NCBI GenBank assembly: GCA_964478455.1
Contig: CAYZJD010000150.1
Coordinates: 1-10,225, forward strand
Reading direction: 5' to 3'
From: CAYZJD01 sp964478455
GTDB lineage: Bacteria > Acidobacteriota > Terriglobia > Bryobacterales > Bryobacteraceae
Length of the DNA: 10,225 bases
This document shows positions 1 through 5,991 of the stretch, piece by piece. Below the pieces are notes generated by a model. The model made no database searches. It saw only the letters and a program-made list of their open reading frames with translations, and was not told the DNA's origin. Position numbers and translations under genes: made by a program. Each line of letters opens with the position of its first letter. Positions within the stretch are counted from its first letter, which is position 1.

Positions 1-433
1 GAATCGAGCCGAGCGTGACATAGCGCGTAACGGCGACCACCACGATCCAGACGATGAGCACCGCCGCCAACGCCAGCGGCGTCAGGCACAGGAACGCGCC
101 GACGCAGCTTGCCACCGCCTTGCCACCCTTGAACTTCAAGAAGACCGGGAAGGCGTGGCCCGCCATGACCGCGAGGGCGGCCGCGCTCATCCAGAACGGG
201 GAGCCGCCGGTGAGCCGCCCCGCGAGCCAGACCGCAAACCACCCCTTGCCGATGTCGAGCGCCAGCGTCACCAAGCCAGCGGCGCGGCCCGCCGCCCGCA
301 CCACGTTCGTCGCGCCGATGTTGCCGCTTCCCACCGTGCGCACGTCGCGCCCGCTCAGGACCTTCACCAGCAGGTAGCCGAAAGGGATCCCGCCCGCCAG
401 ATACGCGAGGAGCAGCGCAAGAATGCCGTTCAT
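1..433 (-). CDS. plsY: Glycerol-3-phosphate acyltransferase PlsY, 3' end beyond window
   Basis: PlsY is the membrane enzyme that transfers an acyl group from acyl-phosphate to glycerol 3-phosphate, giving lysophosphatidate, the first step of phospholipid synthesis. I translated the minus strand from the ATG at 433: 144 codons are visible of about 200 usual in the family. The three conserved loops are present: SGNIGATNV at residues 36-44, LDIGKG at 59-64, and GHAFPVFLKFKGGK at 92-105. Hydrophobic membrane segments lie at about 4-23, 84-98 and 110-135. The C-terminus lies past the left edge. The start codon overlaps the thpR stop codon in an ATGA (430-433), so translation is probably coupled. 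The motif match is very strong; only the missing end is unknown. Confidence 0.96.
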   Translation of the reverse strand, partial: MNGILALLLAYLAGGIPFGYLLVKVLSGRDVRTVGSGNIGATNVVRAAGRAAGLVTLALDIGKGWFAVWLAGRLTGGSPFWMSAAALAVMAGHAFPVFLKFKGGKAVASCVGAFLCLTPLALAAVLIVWIVVVAVTRYVTLGSI

Positions 434-984
434 TGTTTCGAAAAAGGAAACTCCGCGAGCTGTGTGTAGATGGAGCCGCCCGGCGCCAACTCGCTCCGGT
501 AAAGAAAGAACCGGTCGGCCGTGAATTCGCCGAAGTCGTCGGAGCCGAGGGCGGCGATGGCCTGCCGCAGCGCGGTGAGCGGCGACGGCTCCTTCATCCG
601 CGCCAGCGTCAGGTGGGGCGAGAAGGAACGCGACTCCTTCGGCACTCCCAGCGCCGCCAGCGCGTCTTCGGTTTCGCGCGCCAGCGCGGCCAGCTCCGGT
701 CCCGCGCGCACCGCCGCCCAGAAGACACGTGGCTGGTGCGGGTTCGGGAACCAGCCGAGACCGCGAATTGCGATCGGAATCGGGTCGCGTGGCGGCAACG
801 CGCGGAGTGCCCCTACCATCTCGTCGAGCTGCTCCCGCGGCCACTCGCCTACGAATTTCGTTGTGATGTGCAGGTTCTCCGGCGGGCTCCACTTGATCCG
901 CGCCTTGGGGCGAAGATCTTCTATCAGCCGCGCGAGCGCCCCGATGACGTCAGCGGGCAAATCGATGCCGACGAACAGTCGCAT
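430..984 (-). CDS. thpR: RNA 2',3'-cyclic phosphodiesterase ThpR (LigT/2H family)
   Basis: This 184-residue protein belongs to the 2H phosphoesterases (LigT/ThpR), which hydrolyse 2',3'-cyclic phosphate ends of RNA and in vitro can make 2',5' linkages. The N-terminus MRLFVGIDLP is typical of the family and fixes the start at 984. The two catalytic HxT motifs are HIT at residues 39-41 and HLT at 124-126, with a phenylalanine-rich strand (FFLYRSEL) near 159-166. A GGAAG ribosome site lies four bases before the ATG. The gene precedes plsY with a four-base overlap and diverges from the glycosylase gene; the two starts share the bases CATG at 982-985. Length and motifs match full-length family members. 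The biological RNA substrate is not known from the sequence. Confidence 0.93.
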   Translation of the reverse strand: MRLFVGIDLPADVIGALARLIEDLRPKARIKWSPPENLHITTKFVGEWPREQLDEMVGALRALPPRDPIPIAIRGLGWFPNPHQPRVFWAAVRAGPELAALARETEDALAALGVPKESRSFSPHLTLARMKEPSPLTALRQAIAALGSDDFGEFTADRFFLYRSELAPGGSIYTQLAEFPFSKQ

Positions 985-1624
985 GACTTCCGGCTCAGCC
1001 TATTGTAAACCGGATGTGTTGAGGATACCCGCTTCCATTCTGCCGCGGTCCTTCTACGAGCGCTCGACCGTCGAGGTCGCGCGAGACTTGCTCGGTAAGG
1101 TGTTGGTCCACGGGCGCGCGGCCGGGCGGATCGTCGAGGTGGAGGCTTATCTCGGAACGGAGGACTTGGCGGCCCACGCCGCGCGCGGCGTCACGAATCG
1201 CACGCGCGTCCTGTTCGGCCCGCCGGGGCACGCGTACGTGTTCTTCATCTACGGGATGTACGAGTGCCTCAACATTGTCGCCGAGCCTGAAGGGACGGCG
1301 GGGTGCGTGCTGATCCGCGCGCTCGAACCGCTCGCCGGGATCGAGATCATGCAGCGGAGGCGGCCGAAGGCGCGTTCGATCGAAGACCTCGCCTCCGGCC
1401 CGGGCAAGCTGACCCTCGCCATGGGCATTAGCCGCCGCCACAACGGCGCCGACCTCACCCGTGGGGCACTCACCGTGCGCGCCTTTTCGAGCGTGCCGCC
1501 GTTTGAGATTGCCAGTAGCCCCCGCATCGGCATCCGCCACTGCGCCGACTGGCCGCTCCGGTTCTACATCGCGGGCAATCCGTGTGTGAGCCGGCAGGGA
1601 AACAGGCGCGCGGGGATTGCGTAG
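983..1624 (+). CDS. aag: 3-methyladenine DNA glycosylase (AAG/MPG family)
   Basis: This is a base-excision repair enzyme that flips out and removes alkylated purines such as 3-methyladenine. Counting from the ATG at 983 gives 213 residues. Seen: GRIVEVEAYLG at 48-58 with the catalytic Glu at 54 and base-stacking Tyr at 56, AAH with His65, IYGMYECLN at 89-97, VLIRALEP at 109-116, SGPGKL at 138-143, and the terminal fold RFYIAGNPCVSR at 193-204. Family members normally stop at about this VSR; here nine more residues follow, the last three codons and the stop lying inside a dispersed repeat (1611-1640). The start is uncertain: the open frame extends upstream to 521 over thpR, and neither ATG 983 nor the alternatives GTG 1016 and TTG 1019 has a clear ribosome site. 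The product is secure; the exact ends less so. Confidence 0.9.
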   Translation: MTSGSAYCKPDVLRIPASILPRSFYERSTVEVARDLLGKVLVHGRAAGRIVEVEAYLGTEDLAAHAARGVTNRTRVLFGPPGHAYVFFIYGMYECLNIVAEPEGTAGCVLIRALEPLAGIEIMQRRRPKARSIEDLASGPGKLTLAMGISRRHNGADLTRGALTVRAFSSVPPFEIASSPRIGIRHCADWPLRFYIAGNPCVSRQGNRRAGIA

Positions 1625-1640
1625 CCTGTCACCGGTTTTC
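1611..1640 (+). repeat. Single arm copy of dispersed repeat, over the aag stop codon
   Basis: These 30 bases are identical to 9319-9348 and, reverse-complemented, match 29 bases at 9248-9276. The core is GATTGCGTAGCCTGTCACCG (1615-1634). The copy supplies the codons GGG ATT GCG and the TAG stop of the glycosylase gene, and runs to 13 bases before the phosphomutase ATG at 1653. No inverted partner is nearby, so this copy does not form the long hairpin seen at 9248-9347. Similarity to the other copies ends abruptly at both sides. Confidence 0.9.
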
Positions 1641-1652
1641 TAAGCTCGTCTT

Positions 1653-3017
1653 ATGCTGAAGGCCACCATTTTCCGGGAATACGACATCCGCGGGATCGCC
1701 GATCAAGACCTGCTGAGCCCGGATATTGAGGACCTCGGACGCGCCATCGCCGCCTACCTGGCGCGCCAGGGGAAGAAGAAGATCAACCTCGGCCGGGACA
1801 CCCGCCTCAGCTCGGCGCGCCTGCGCGATGCCCTCGTCAAGGGCTTGCTCGACAGCGGCTGCGACGTCACCGACATCGGCGTTGTGCCCACGCCGCTGCT
1901 GTACTTCTCGGTCTTCCGCCGTCAGGCCGAGGGCGCGGTGATGATCACCGGCAGCCACAATCCGTCCGAATACAACGGGTTCAAGGTGATGAGCGGTCTC
2001 AGCACCATCTATGGGGCCGCGATCCAGGAGGTCCGCAAGATCTACGAGGCGCGCGGTTTCGTTTCGGGCGGCGGCGCCCTCCGCGAGGAAGACGTCGCTG
2101 GCGCCTATGTGGAAGATGTCGCTGCGCGGATCCAGCTTGCGCGGCGCGTGAAAGTCGTGTTCGATGCCGGCAACGGCGCGGCCGGACCGGTGATGCACCG
2201 CCTGCTGGAGAAGCTCGACGTCGATGCCGTCGAGCTGTTCTTCGACATGGACGGCAACTTCCCGAACCACCACCCCGATCCGACGGTTGAAAAGAACCTG
2301 AAGCACCTGATCGCGGCGGTGGCCGAACAGAAGGCCGAGTTTGGCGTTGCCTTCGACGGCGACGGCGACCGGATCGGGGCGGTGGACGAGAGCGGCAGCG
2401 TTATCTGGGGCGACCAGCTCATGCTGATCTATGCCCGCGAGATCCTCGCGCGCAAGCCGGGCGCAACGTTCATCGGGGAAGTGAAATGCTCGCAGGTGAT
2501 GTACGACGAGCTGGCGCGGCTGGGCGGCAAGGCGATCATGTGGCGCACCGGCCATTCGCTCATCAAGGCGAAGATGAAGGAGACGCACGCGGAGCTGGCC
2601 GGGGAGATGAGCGGCCACATCTTCTTCTCCGATCGTTACTACGGCTTTGACGATGCGCTTTACGCGGCCTGCCGGCTGCTGGAGATTGTGGCCGCCTCGG
2701 GCAAGCCGCTGTCGGCGCAACTGGAAGGCTTGCCGAAGATGGTCTCGACGCCGGAGATCCGCGTCGATTGCCCCGATGAAGTGAAGTTCGATGTCGTCGC
2801 CCGCGTCGCCGCGCACTTCAAGAAGTCGCACAACGTCGTCGACGTCGACGGCGTGCGCGTGCTGTTCGGCCACGGCTGGGGCCTCGTGCGCGCTTCCAAC
2901 ACCCAGCCCGCGCTCGTCGTGCGATTCGAGGCCGAGAACGAGCAGTTGCTCGCCGAATACAAGCGGGAAGTGGAGGCCGTGCTCGAGCAAGCCGGCGCCC
3001 GCGTTCCCGCGCATTGA
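1653..3017 (+). CDS. manB: Phosphomannomutase/phosphoglucomutase
   Basis: This 454-residue alpha-D-phosphohexomutase (ManB/AlgC type, COG1109 class) interconverts hexose 1- and 6-phosphates for nucleotide sugars, cell-wall polysaccharide and glycogen metabolism. All four family signatures are seen: N-terminal FREYDIRG (7-14); the phosphoserine loop TGSHNP with Ser101; the metal-binding DGDGDR (235-240); the sugar-specificity loop GEMSGH (317-322); and the phosphate-binding RASNTQP (413-419). Length is normal. GEMSGH is usual in enzymes acting on both mannose and glucose phosphates, but specificity cannot be settled here. The ATG at 1653 has no clear ribosome site; only 28 bases separate it from the glycosylase stop, and most of those belong to the dispersed repeat. 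The gene ends at a terminator shared with the convergent gene. A long open frame on the opposite strand (1629-3014) is a codon-bias shadow. Confidence 0.95.
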   Translation: MLKATIFREYDIRGIADQDLLSPDIEDLGRAIAAYLARQGKKKINLGRDTRLSSARLRDALVKGLLDSGCDVTDIGVVPTPLLYFSVFRRQAEGAVMITGSHNPSEYNGFKVMSGLSTIYGAAIQEVRKIYEARGFVSGGGALREEDVAGAYVEDVAARIQLARRVKVVFDAGNGAAGPVMHRLLEKLDVDAVELFFDMDGNFPNHHPDPTVEKNLKHLIAAVAEQKAEFGVAFDGDGDRIGAVDESGSVIWGDQLMLIYAREILARKPGATFIGEVKCSQVMYDELARLGGKAIMWRTGHSLIKAKMKETHAELAGEMSGHIFFSDRYYGFDDALYAACRLLEIVAASGKPLSAQLEGLPKMVSTPEIRVDCPDEVKFDVVARVAAHFKKSHNVVDVDGVRVLFGHGWGLVRASNTQPALVVRFEAENEQLLAEYKREVEAVLEQAGARVPAH

Positions 3018-3023
3018 GAAAGC

Positions 3024-3047
3024 GGGGCGCGGCCAAAGCCGCGCCCC
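3024..3047. terminator. Bidirectional hairpin terminator between convergent genes
   Basis: GGGGCGCGGC (3024-3033) pairs perfectly with GCCGCGCCCC (3038-3047) around a CAAA loop, a 10-bp GC-only stem. It lies between the phosphomutase stop (3017) and the convergent secreted-protein stop (3054). On the minus strand it is followed by a T-rich GCTTTCTC; on the plus strand only by TTG. Position and strength suggest it ends both transcripts, better for the minus strand. Confidence 0.75.
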
Positions 3048-3053
3048 TTGCCG

Positions 3054-3695
3054 CTACCGGCGCCAAACCAACATCTCGGCCACCTGGTCGCGAGACAGAT
3101 AGGCATAAACGTCGCTCGCGTCAGCGACGAGGTTCGTCTCGTTTCGCCACACGCCGCCGGTGACCTCCGCCTGCCGGCTGACGCCCTTCGATCGGTACTG
3201 GTACTTCACGCCGTATGCCCAGAAGTGGGAAATGTAATTCCCCCGCTGGGCTTCGCCCATACCCGTGAAGGTGAGCTCGACATTTACGGTGAAGGTCTCG
3301 TTGTTGAGCCAGTCGTACAACTCGGCCGAGAAGTTCAGTGCGGCCGAGTCAAGATTCCGCGTGATCCGGAAGTCCCCGGGCGACAAGATGATATCTCCGC
3401 TGTACGCGTCCATGAGCGGTATCCCATTGCAGTAGTCGTACTTCCAGATGCCAACGGCAGCCACCATAATCGGCTCGCGAGGGAGAGGGGGCATGTGATA
3501 CTCTCCTTCCCCTGCGCCGACCCAGACGAGCTGATCCACGCACTCAGCCGGGGTGTAGAAATCCACGCTGGCGCCCAGGCCCCGGGCCCGGAAAACGTCC
3601 GCGCCCGCGCTTGCCGGCGTCGGAACGGCAGCCAGGAGGACAAAGAGAAGACCGGCGAAGGACAGGAATCGCCGGCCTGGCATTCCTCTCATCAT
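3054..3695 (-). CDS. Secreted protein of unknown function
   Basis: I do not recognise the family. The 213-residue product has a clear signal peptide: a basic start (RGMPGRR), a hydrophobic core LSFAGLLFVLLAAV at about 11-24, and a likely signal-peptidase I site after PTPASA at residue 30. The mature part is about 183 residues, rich in aromatic and beta-strand-like stretches, with two cysteines (52 and 89) that could form a disulfide, and no repeats or catalytic motif I can name. GGAGGG lies eight bases before the first of two adjacent ATGs (3695 and 3692); either could be used. It is a single-gene unit, convergent with the phosphomutase and sharing its terminator, with a hairpin ahead of the start (3731-3753). 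It is probably periplasmic or exported. Confidence 0.8.
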   Translation of the reverse strand: MMRGMPGRRFLSFAGLLFVLLAAVPTPASAGADVFRARGLGASVDFYTPAECVDQLVWVGAGEGEYHMPPLPREPIMVAAVGIWKYDYCNGIPLMDAYSGDIILSPGDFRITRNLDSAALNFSAELYDWLNNETFTVNVELTFTGMGEAQRGNYISHFWAYGVKYQYRSKGVSRQAEVTGGVWRNETNLVADASDVYAYLSRDQVAEMLVWRR

Positions 3696-3730
3696 GGTTT
3701 ATTCCCTCCATTCGATAGTGAAGTTATGAG

Positions 3731-3753
3731 GGCGGTTCGTTACACCAACCGCC
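3731..3753 (-). promoter_or_regulatory. Hairpin and weak promoter ahead of the secreted-protein gene
   Basis: GGCGGTT (3731-3737) is the inverted complement of AACCGCC (3747-3753) with nine bases between, 36 bases upstream of the ATG at 3695. Read on the minus strand, TTGGTG falls within this element and TAACTT follows after 16 bases, a weak -35/-10 candidate. The symmetry could be an operator or a leader hairpin. The rest of the 246-base gap (3696-3941) shows nothing I can name. Confidence 0.3.
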
Positions 3754-3925
3754 GCCGGTACATGCGGAGGCAAACGCGATTCCAGGCGCGGCGCGAAGCG
3801 CATCTCCCAAGAAATCACCATCTCTCAGGGTGGGGGTGACTGCGCCGCCTTGAGGAACTGTCGCCGGCGACCGACAGGCCGCAAGGCAACGTTGGCGGGC
3901 CTGCCTATCGCGCAGGCCGGCAGTA

Positions 3926-3956
3926 CTTGTTCGGACCGGTCTCAGGTCCGAACAAG
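3926..3956. terminator. 12-bp hairpin straddling the toxin stop codon
   Basis: CTTGTTCGGACC (3926-3937) and GGTCCGAACAAG (3945-3956) form a perfect 12-bp stem; the seven-base loop holds the TGA stop of the PIN toxin gene (3942-3944). The gene's last codons (Leu-Val-Arg-Thr) make up one arm. There is no U-run after it on the minus strand, so it may be a Rho-assisted end or an mRNA-stabilising 3' structure, not a classical intrinsic terminator. Confidence 0.5.
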
Positions 3957-4358
3957 GGCGGCGGCTGCCTCCGGCGTAAGCGCCCGAACAGGGGAGTTCG
4001 GGAACCCCTTCGGATCGCGGGTCACGATCGCATCACACCGAGCCGCCTCGGCCGCTGCGGCGGTCACTGAGTCCTCGAAATCCGGCCACGAAAGGCTGAA
4101 CGCCCTTTGAATGACTGCGCCATCGACCGTCGCCACGCCAAGAACCTGGAGGATTGCACCGACCGTCCGGCGGGCGGCTGCGGCGCCCCGCTCGTGGCGG
4201 GCCACGTAGTGGATGGTGGTCAGGCCGTGGGCAGTCAGGACGCCTCGGGCCAAGCCGTTCTCCATCGCCGCCCAGACCGCTGCGGCGGCATCGGCGTGCG
4301 GCTTGCGGTCCAGCAGGATGTCAAGGATTACGTTGACATCGACGAGCAGTTTCTTCAT
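3942..4358 (-). CDS. vapC: PIN-domain toxin (VapC-like ribonuclease)
   Basis: A 138-residue PIN-domain protein, likely the ribonuclease toxin of a type II toxin-antitoxin pair. PIN acidic residues are seen: DVNVILD at 7-13 (Asp7, Asp13), DFED at 93-96, and the terminal TRDPKGF with Asp115, matching the PIN_3 style of arrangement. I chose the ATG at 4358 (MKKLLVDVNV) because PIN domains begin this way and because it overlaps the antitoxin stop in an ATGA (4355-4358); the open frame extends upstream to 4469 only over the antitoxin gene. There is no strong ribosome site, so translation probably depends on coupling to the antitoxin. A 12-bp hairpin spans its stop codon. The RNA target cannot be read from sequence. 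All catalytic acids appear present, so the toxin is probably active. Confidence 0.88.
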   Translation of the reverse strand: MKKLLVDVNVILDILLDRKPHADAAAAVWAAMENGLARGVLTAHGLTTIHYVARHERGAAAARRTVGAILQVLGVATVDGAVIQRAFSLSWPDFEDSVTAAAAEAARCDAIVTRDPKGFPNSPVRALTPEAAAALVRT

Positions 4359-4582
4359 CGGTATTTTCGAGCCAGATGCCGCCTGTAGTCCTCGACGTCC
4401 GCCTTCTTCAACGAGCCTCGCAGCGACCGCAGGATCGGCGGTACCGCCCGCGGCTCCGGAGGCTGGCATAGAGCATCGAGATAGGCCTCGACCAGCTTCG
4501 AGACCGAGGCTCCCCGCCGCCTGGCATAGCGCTTCGCCTGCTGGATAACGCCATCATCGATGCTAAGAGTGAGTTTCGACAT
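4355..4582 (-). CDS. Antitoxin, DUF6364-like
   Basis: A 75-residue protein that begins MSKLTLSIDDGVIQQAKRYA, then RRRGASVSKLVEAYL. This is the short beta-strand plus two-helix pattern of ribbon-helix-helix DNA-binding antitoxins, closest to DUF6364, a family often found beside PIN toxins. The C-terminal part (about 40-75) has PPILRSLRGSLKK and a charged tail, likely the toxin-wrapping segment. I chose the ATG at 4582; the frame stays open to 4843, but that stretch overlaps the glycosyltransferase gene and looks like a shadow. No ribosome site precedes this ATG. A palindromic element lies directly upstream (4583-4615), consistent with autoregulation by the antitoxin or the pair. It overlaps the toxin gene by four bases. 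Confidence 0.85.
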   Translation of the reverse strand: MSKLTLSIDDGVIQQAKRYARRRGASVSKLVEAYLDALCQPPEPRAVPPILRSLRGSLKKADVEDYRRHLARKYR

Positions 4583-4615
4583 CGTACGTATTCTACCAAG
4601 AATTCTATACGTACG
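4583..4615 (-). promoter_or_regulatory. Palindromic operator-like site before the antitoxin gene
   Basis: CGTACGTA (4583-4590) and TACGTACG (4608-4615) are inverted copies with 17 bases between. A second palindrome, AGAATTCT, lies inside (4599-4606). The AT-rich element stands out from the GC-rich surroundings. Read on the minus strand, the hexamer TAGAAT occurs twice (4602-4607 and 4590-4595); the second ends seven bases before the ATG, the spacing expected of a leaderless start. No good -35 is visible. Most likely it is the autoregulatory operator and promoter of the toxin-antitoxin pair. Confidence 0.55.
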
Positions 4616-4632
4616 GATCTCGGCAAACCCCG

Positions 4633-5325
4633 CTACCGCACCGGCCGGTACCAGCGCGCCAGCCGGTGCGGGGAGACGCCGGCCAGGTACAGCGCCTGGA
4701 TCCAGAACCAGAGCCACACGGTCCGCACGAGGCCGCTCTTTCTCCAGCGCCGCGCCGAGACCCAGAGGGGCGCGTCGAGGAAGGCCAGCCGGCCGGAGCG
4801 CCACAGCCGCCGGGCGAACTCGTAGTCCTCCAGGATCGGCCACGGGCGGTAGCCGCCCAGCGATTCGAACGCCGAGCGCCGGCAGAAGATCCCGGAGTCG
4901 CCATAGAAGACGCCAAAGCGCCGCCGCCAGCGGTTGATGAGAGTGAACACAGCCGCGGCGAGGTCGCCGCCCTCATAGCGCACATCGAGATTGCCGCCGA
5001 TCACGCGCGGGTCGGCCATTGCGCGGCGGATGGCGTCAAGAGCGCCGTCTGCTGGCAGCGTGTCCGCGTGCAGGAAGAGCAGCACATCCCCCGATGCGGC
5101 TCGCGCGCCCTCGTTCATCTGCACGGCGCGGCACGCCGACGCCCGCAGCACCTTCGTGTATTGCGAAGCGATTTCGGAGGTGGAATCGGAGGATTCACCA
5201 TCCACGACAATGACTTCCTCTGGGCCGAGTCCCTTGAGATGCACGAGTAGCCGCTCGATGGATCTCGCCTCGTTGTGCGTAGGAAGGATGACAGACAGCG
5301 TGACTGGCTCGCGAGACGGCTGCAT
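4633..5325 (-). CDS. Family 2 glycosyltransferase (TIGR04283-like)
   Basis: A 230-residue GT-A fold glycosyltransferase. Seen: LSVILPTHNEARSIERLL at 10-27 (nucleotide-sugar binding start), VIVVDGESSDST at 38-49, CRAVQMNEGARAASGDVLLFLHADT at 65-89 with HAD (86-88) in the metal-binding DxD position, YGDSGIFCRR at 141-150, and the acceptor/catalytic segment ILEDYEFARRL at 164-174. The C-terminal part (about 197-216) is hydrophobic, suggesting membrane attachment. The pattern fits the TIGR04283 group ('rSAM/selenodomain-associated transferase 2'), but no selenodomain protein is visible here. The donor and acceptor are unknown. The start at 5325 is five bases past the stop of the DUF5658-like gene, implying one operon; the AAGGG before it is rather close to the ATG. 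The toxin-antitoxin pair follows after 50 bases. Confidence 0.88.
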   Translation of the reverse strand: MQPSREPVTLSVILPTHNEARSIERLLVHLKGLGPEEVIVVDGESSDSTSEIASQYTKVLRASACRAVQMNEGARAASGDVLLFLHADTLPADGALDAIRRAMADPRVIGGNLDVRYEGGDLAAAVFTLINRWRRRFGVFYGDSGIFCRRSAFESLGGYRPWPILEDYEFARRLWRSGRLAFLDAPLWVSARRWRKSGLVRTVWLWFWIQALYLAGVSPHRLARWYRPVR

Positions 5326-5330
5326 CCCTT

Positions 5331-5624
5331 CTAGGATGCCGCAACGGCTGGGGCGCTCAACAGGATGGCGACCACGTTCCAGGCCACCACCACCGCGTAC
5401 AAGATATTGATGCGGCTGAGCGCCCGGTGCTTCTGGAGCCGCCAGCAGATCAAACCGAGGATGATCGCCGCGATCTTGGCGGCCAGCACGCCAGTGAGGG
5501 GGGAGGAGACAGAAATCAGGAGGCGCACCAGCGGGTTGCCCTCCTGGACTCCGTTGGTGAGGAAAGCCAGCGTAGTGAGGAGATCGAGGACTTGTAAGTA
5601 AAAGAACTGAACCAGCAGGTTCAC
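5331..5624 (-). CDS. Small membrane protein, DUF5658-like
   Basis: A 97-residue integral membrane protein with three hydrophobic segments at about 5-24, 40-61 and 73-92. The N-terminal pattern FFYLQVLDLLTTLAFLTNGVQEGNPLVRLL (key residues Asp14, Thr17, Gly25, Glu28, Asn30, Pro31) resembles DUF5658, a family of small bacterial membrane proteins of unknown role. The start is a GTG at 5624, supported by GGGAG eight bases upstream; no ATG start is available. It is the first gene of a probable operon with the glycosyltransferase (five bases between), so a role in glycan or lipid handling at the membrane is possible but only inferred. A good promoter lies ahead (5678-5706). Confidence 0.75.
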   Translation of the reverse strand: MNLLVQFFYLQVLDLLTTLAFLTNGVQEGNPLVRLLISVSSPLTGVLAAKIAAIILGLICWRLQKHRALSRINILYAVVVAWNVVAILLSAPAVAAS

Positions 5625-5677
5625 TTAGTACGCTCCCGCATCGGTGACCCGCCCAAGACTCCGGCGAATCTTCTTAC

Positions 5678-5706
5678 AGAATACGGGCGGTTTCCCCTGG
5701 TGTAAA
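5678..5706 (-). promoter_or_regulatory. Sigma70-type promoter of the DUF5658/glycosyltransferase operon
   Basis: On the minus strand TTTACA (5701-5706) and TATTCT (5678-5683) are separated by exactly 17 bases, matching the -35 and -10 consensus at 5 of 6 and 4 of 6 positions. The expected transcript start is near 5671, giving a leader of about 47 bases before the GTG at 5624. Confidence 0.55.
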
Positions 5707-5887
5707 GCTCTAGAAAGTTAGCAGAAACCTTGTCTTGTCATAGGGCTGGCCCATGGTACCTGGGTACTAAAGGCATGTTCGGCACGGCACGGTTAACACC
5801 GTCCTACTTACTGATTCGAAAGGAGTTAACCGGGGTTCATGAGTAAGGGGGATATCGAAAGATAAGGCCGCTGCGACGCGGTTTTTT
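5707..5887 (+). ncRNA. Candidate orphan structured RNA ending in an intrinsic terminator
   Basis: No plus-strand gene lies immediately upstream, yet a terminator faces rightward at 5864-5887, so a transcript probably starts within this block. Pairings seen: GGTTAAC (5791-5797) with GTTAACC (5825-5831), and CTTACT (5807-5812) with AGTAAG (5842-5847). The second pair crosses the first, the topology of a pseudoknot. TATC-GAAA-GATA (5853-5864) is a short stem with a GNRA tetraloop just before the terminator. I recognise no Rfam family, and no good promoter for it. The 5' boundary given is only the edge of the leftward promoter. It could instead be the remains of an upstream regulatory leader. Confidence 0.3.
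5864..5887 (+). terminator. Rho-independent terminator with six-T run
   Basis: CCGC (5868-5871) pairs with GCGG (5878-5881) around TGCGAC, extendable by A-T and G-T pairs to AAGGCCGC/GCGGTTTT, followed by TTTTTT (5882-5887). It is the only long T-run in the window. No recognisable plus-strand gene precedes it closely. Confidence 0.5.
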
Positions 5888-5888
5888 C

Positions 5889-5917
5889 TTGACGCCCAGC
5901 GGCAGTACCCTTACCCT
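5889..5917 (+). promoter_or_regulatory. Promoter candidate for the Cys-rich secreted-protein gene
   Basis: TTGACG (5889-5894) matches the -35 consensus at 5 of 6 positions; 17 bases later TACCCT (5912-5917) is a weak -10 (3 of 6). It begins two bases after the terminator T-run. The transcript would start near 5924 and have a leader of about 200 bases. Confidence 0.35.
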
Positions 5918-5938
5918 GGAAATCGCCGAGCAAACAGA

Positions 5939-5967
5939 GCCGGCTCCCGTTGTGGGCGGGAGCCGGC
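5939..5967 (+). promoter_or_regulatory. Strong 11-bp leader hairpin
   Basis: GCCGGCTCCCG (5939-5949) and CGGGAGCCGGC (5957-5967) pair perfectly around a seven-base loop. There is no T-run after it on the plus strand. In the leader of the gene at 6127 it could be a regulatory or stabilising structure. On the minus strand it is followed by TCTGTTTGC, so it might also end a leftward transcript. Confidence 0.5.
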
Positions 5968-5991
5968 AACCTGGAGCGCGCCGGGGACGGC

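Noticed and set aside
521..982. N-terminal extension of the glycosylase frame over thpR
   Set aside because: It is low-complexity Ser/Arg/Ala sequence antisense to thpR, which has both HxT motifs; family members begin just before the PRSFYERS segment.
1629..3014. 461-codon open frame opposite the phosphomutase gene
   Set aside because: It mirrors the codon bias of the real gene, whose four catalytic motifs are intact; its own translation is a His/Arg/Ala-rich shadow with no recognisable domain.
3048..3839. 263-codon plus-strand frame over the secreted-protein gene
   Set aside because: The minus strand has a signal peptide, a GGAGGG ribosome site and a plausible protein; the plus frame has none of these.
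5775..5800. Sigma54-like GGCACG near a tandem GGCACGGCACGG
   Set aside because: The -12 GC element is missing at the right spacing.
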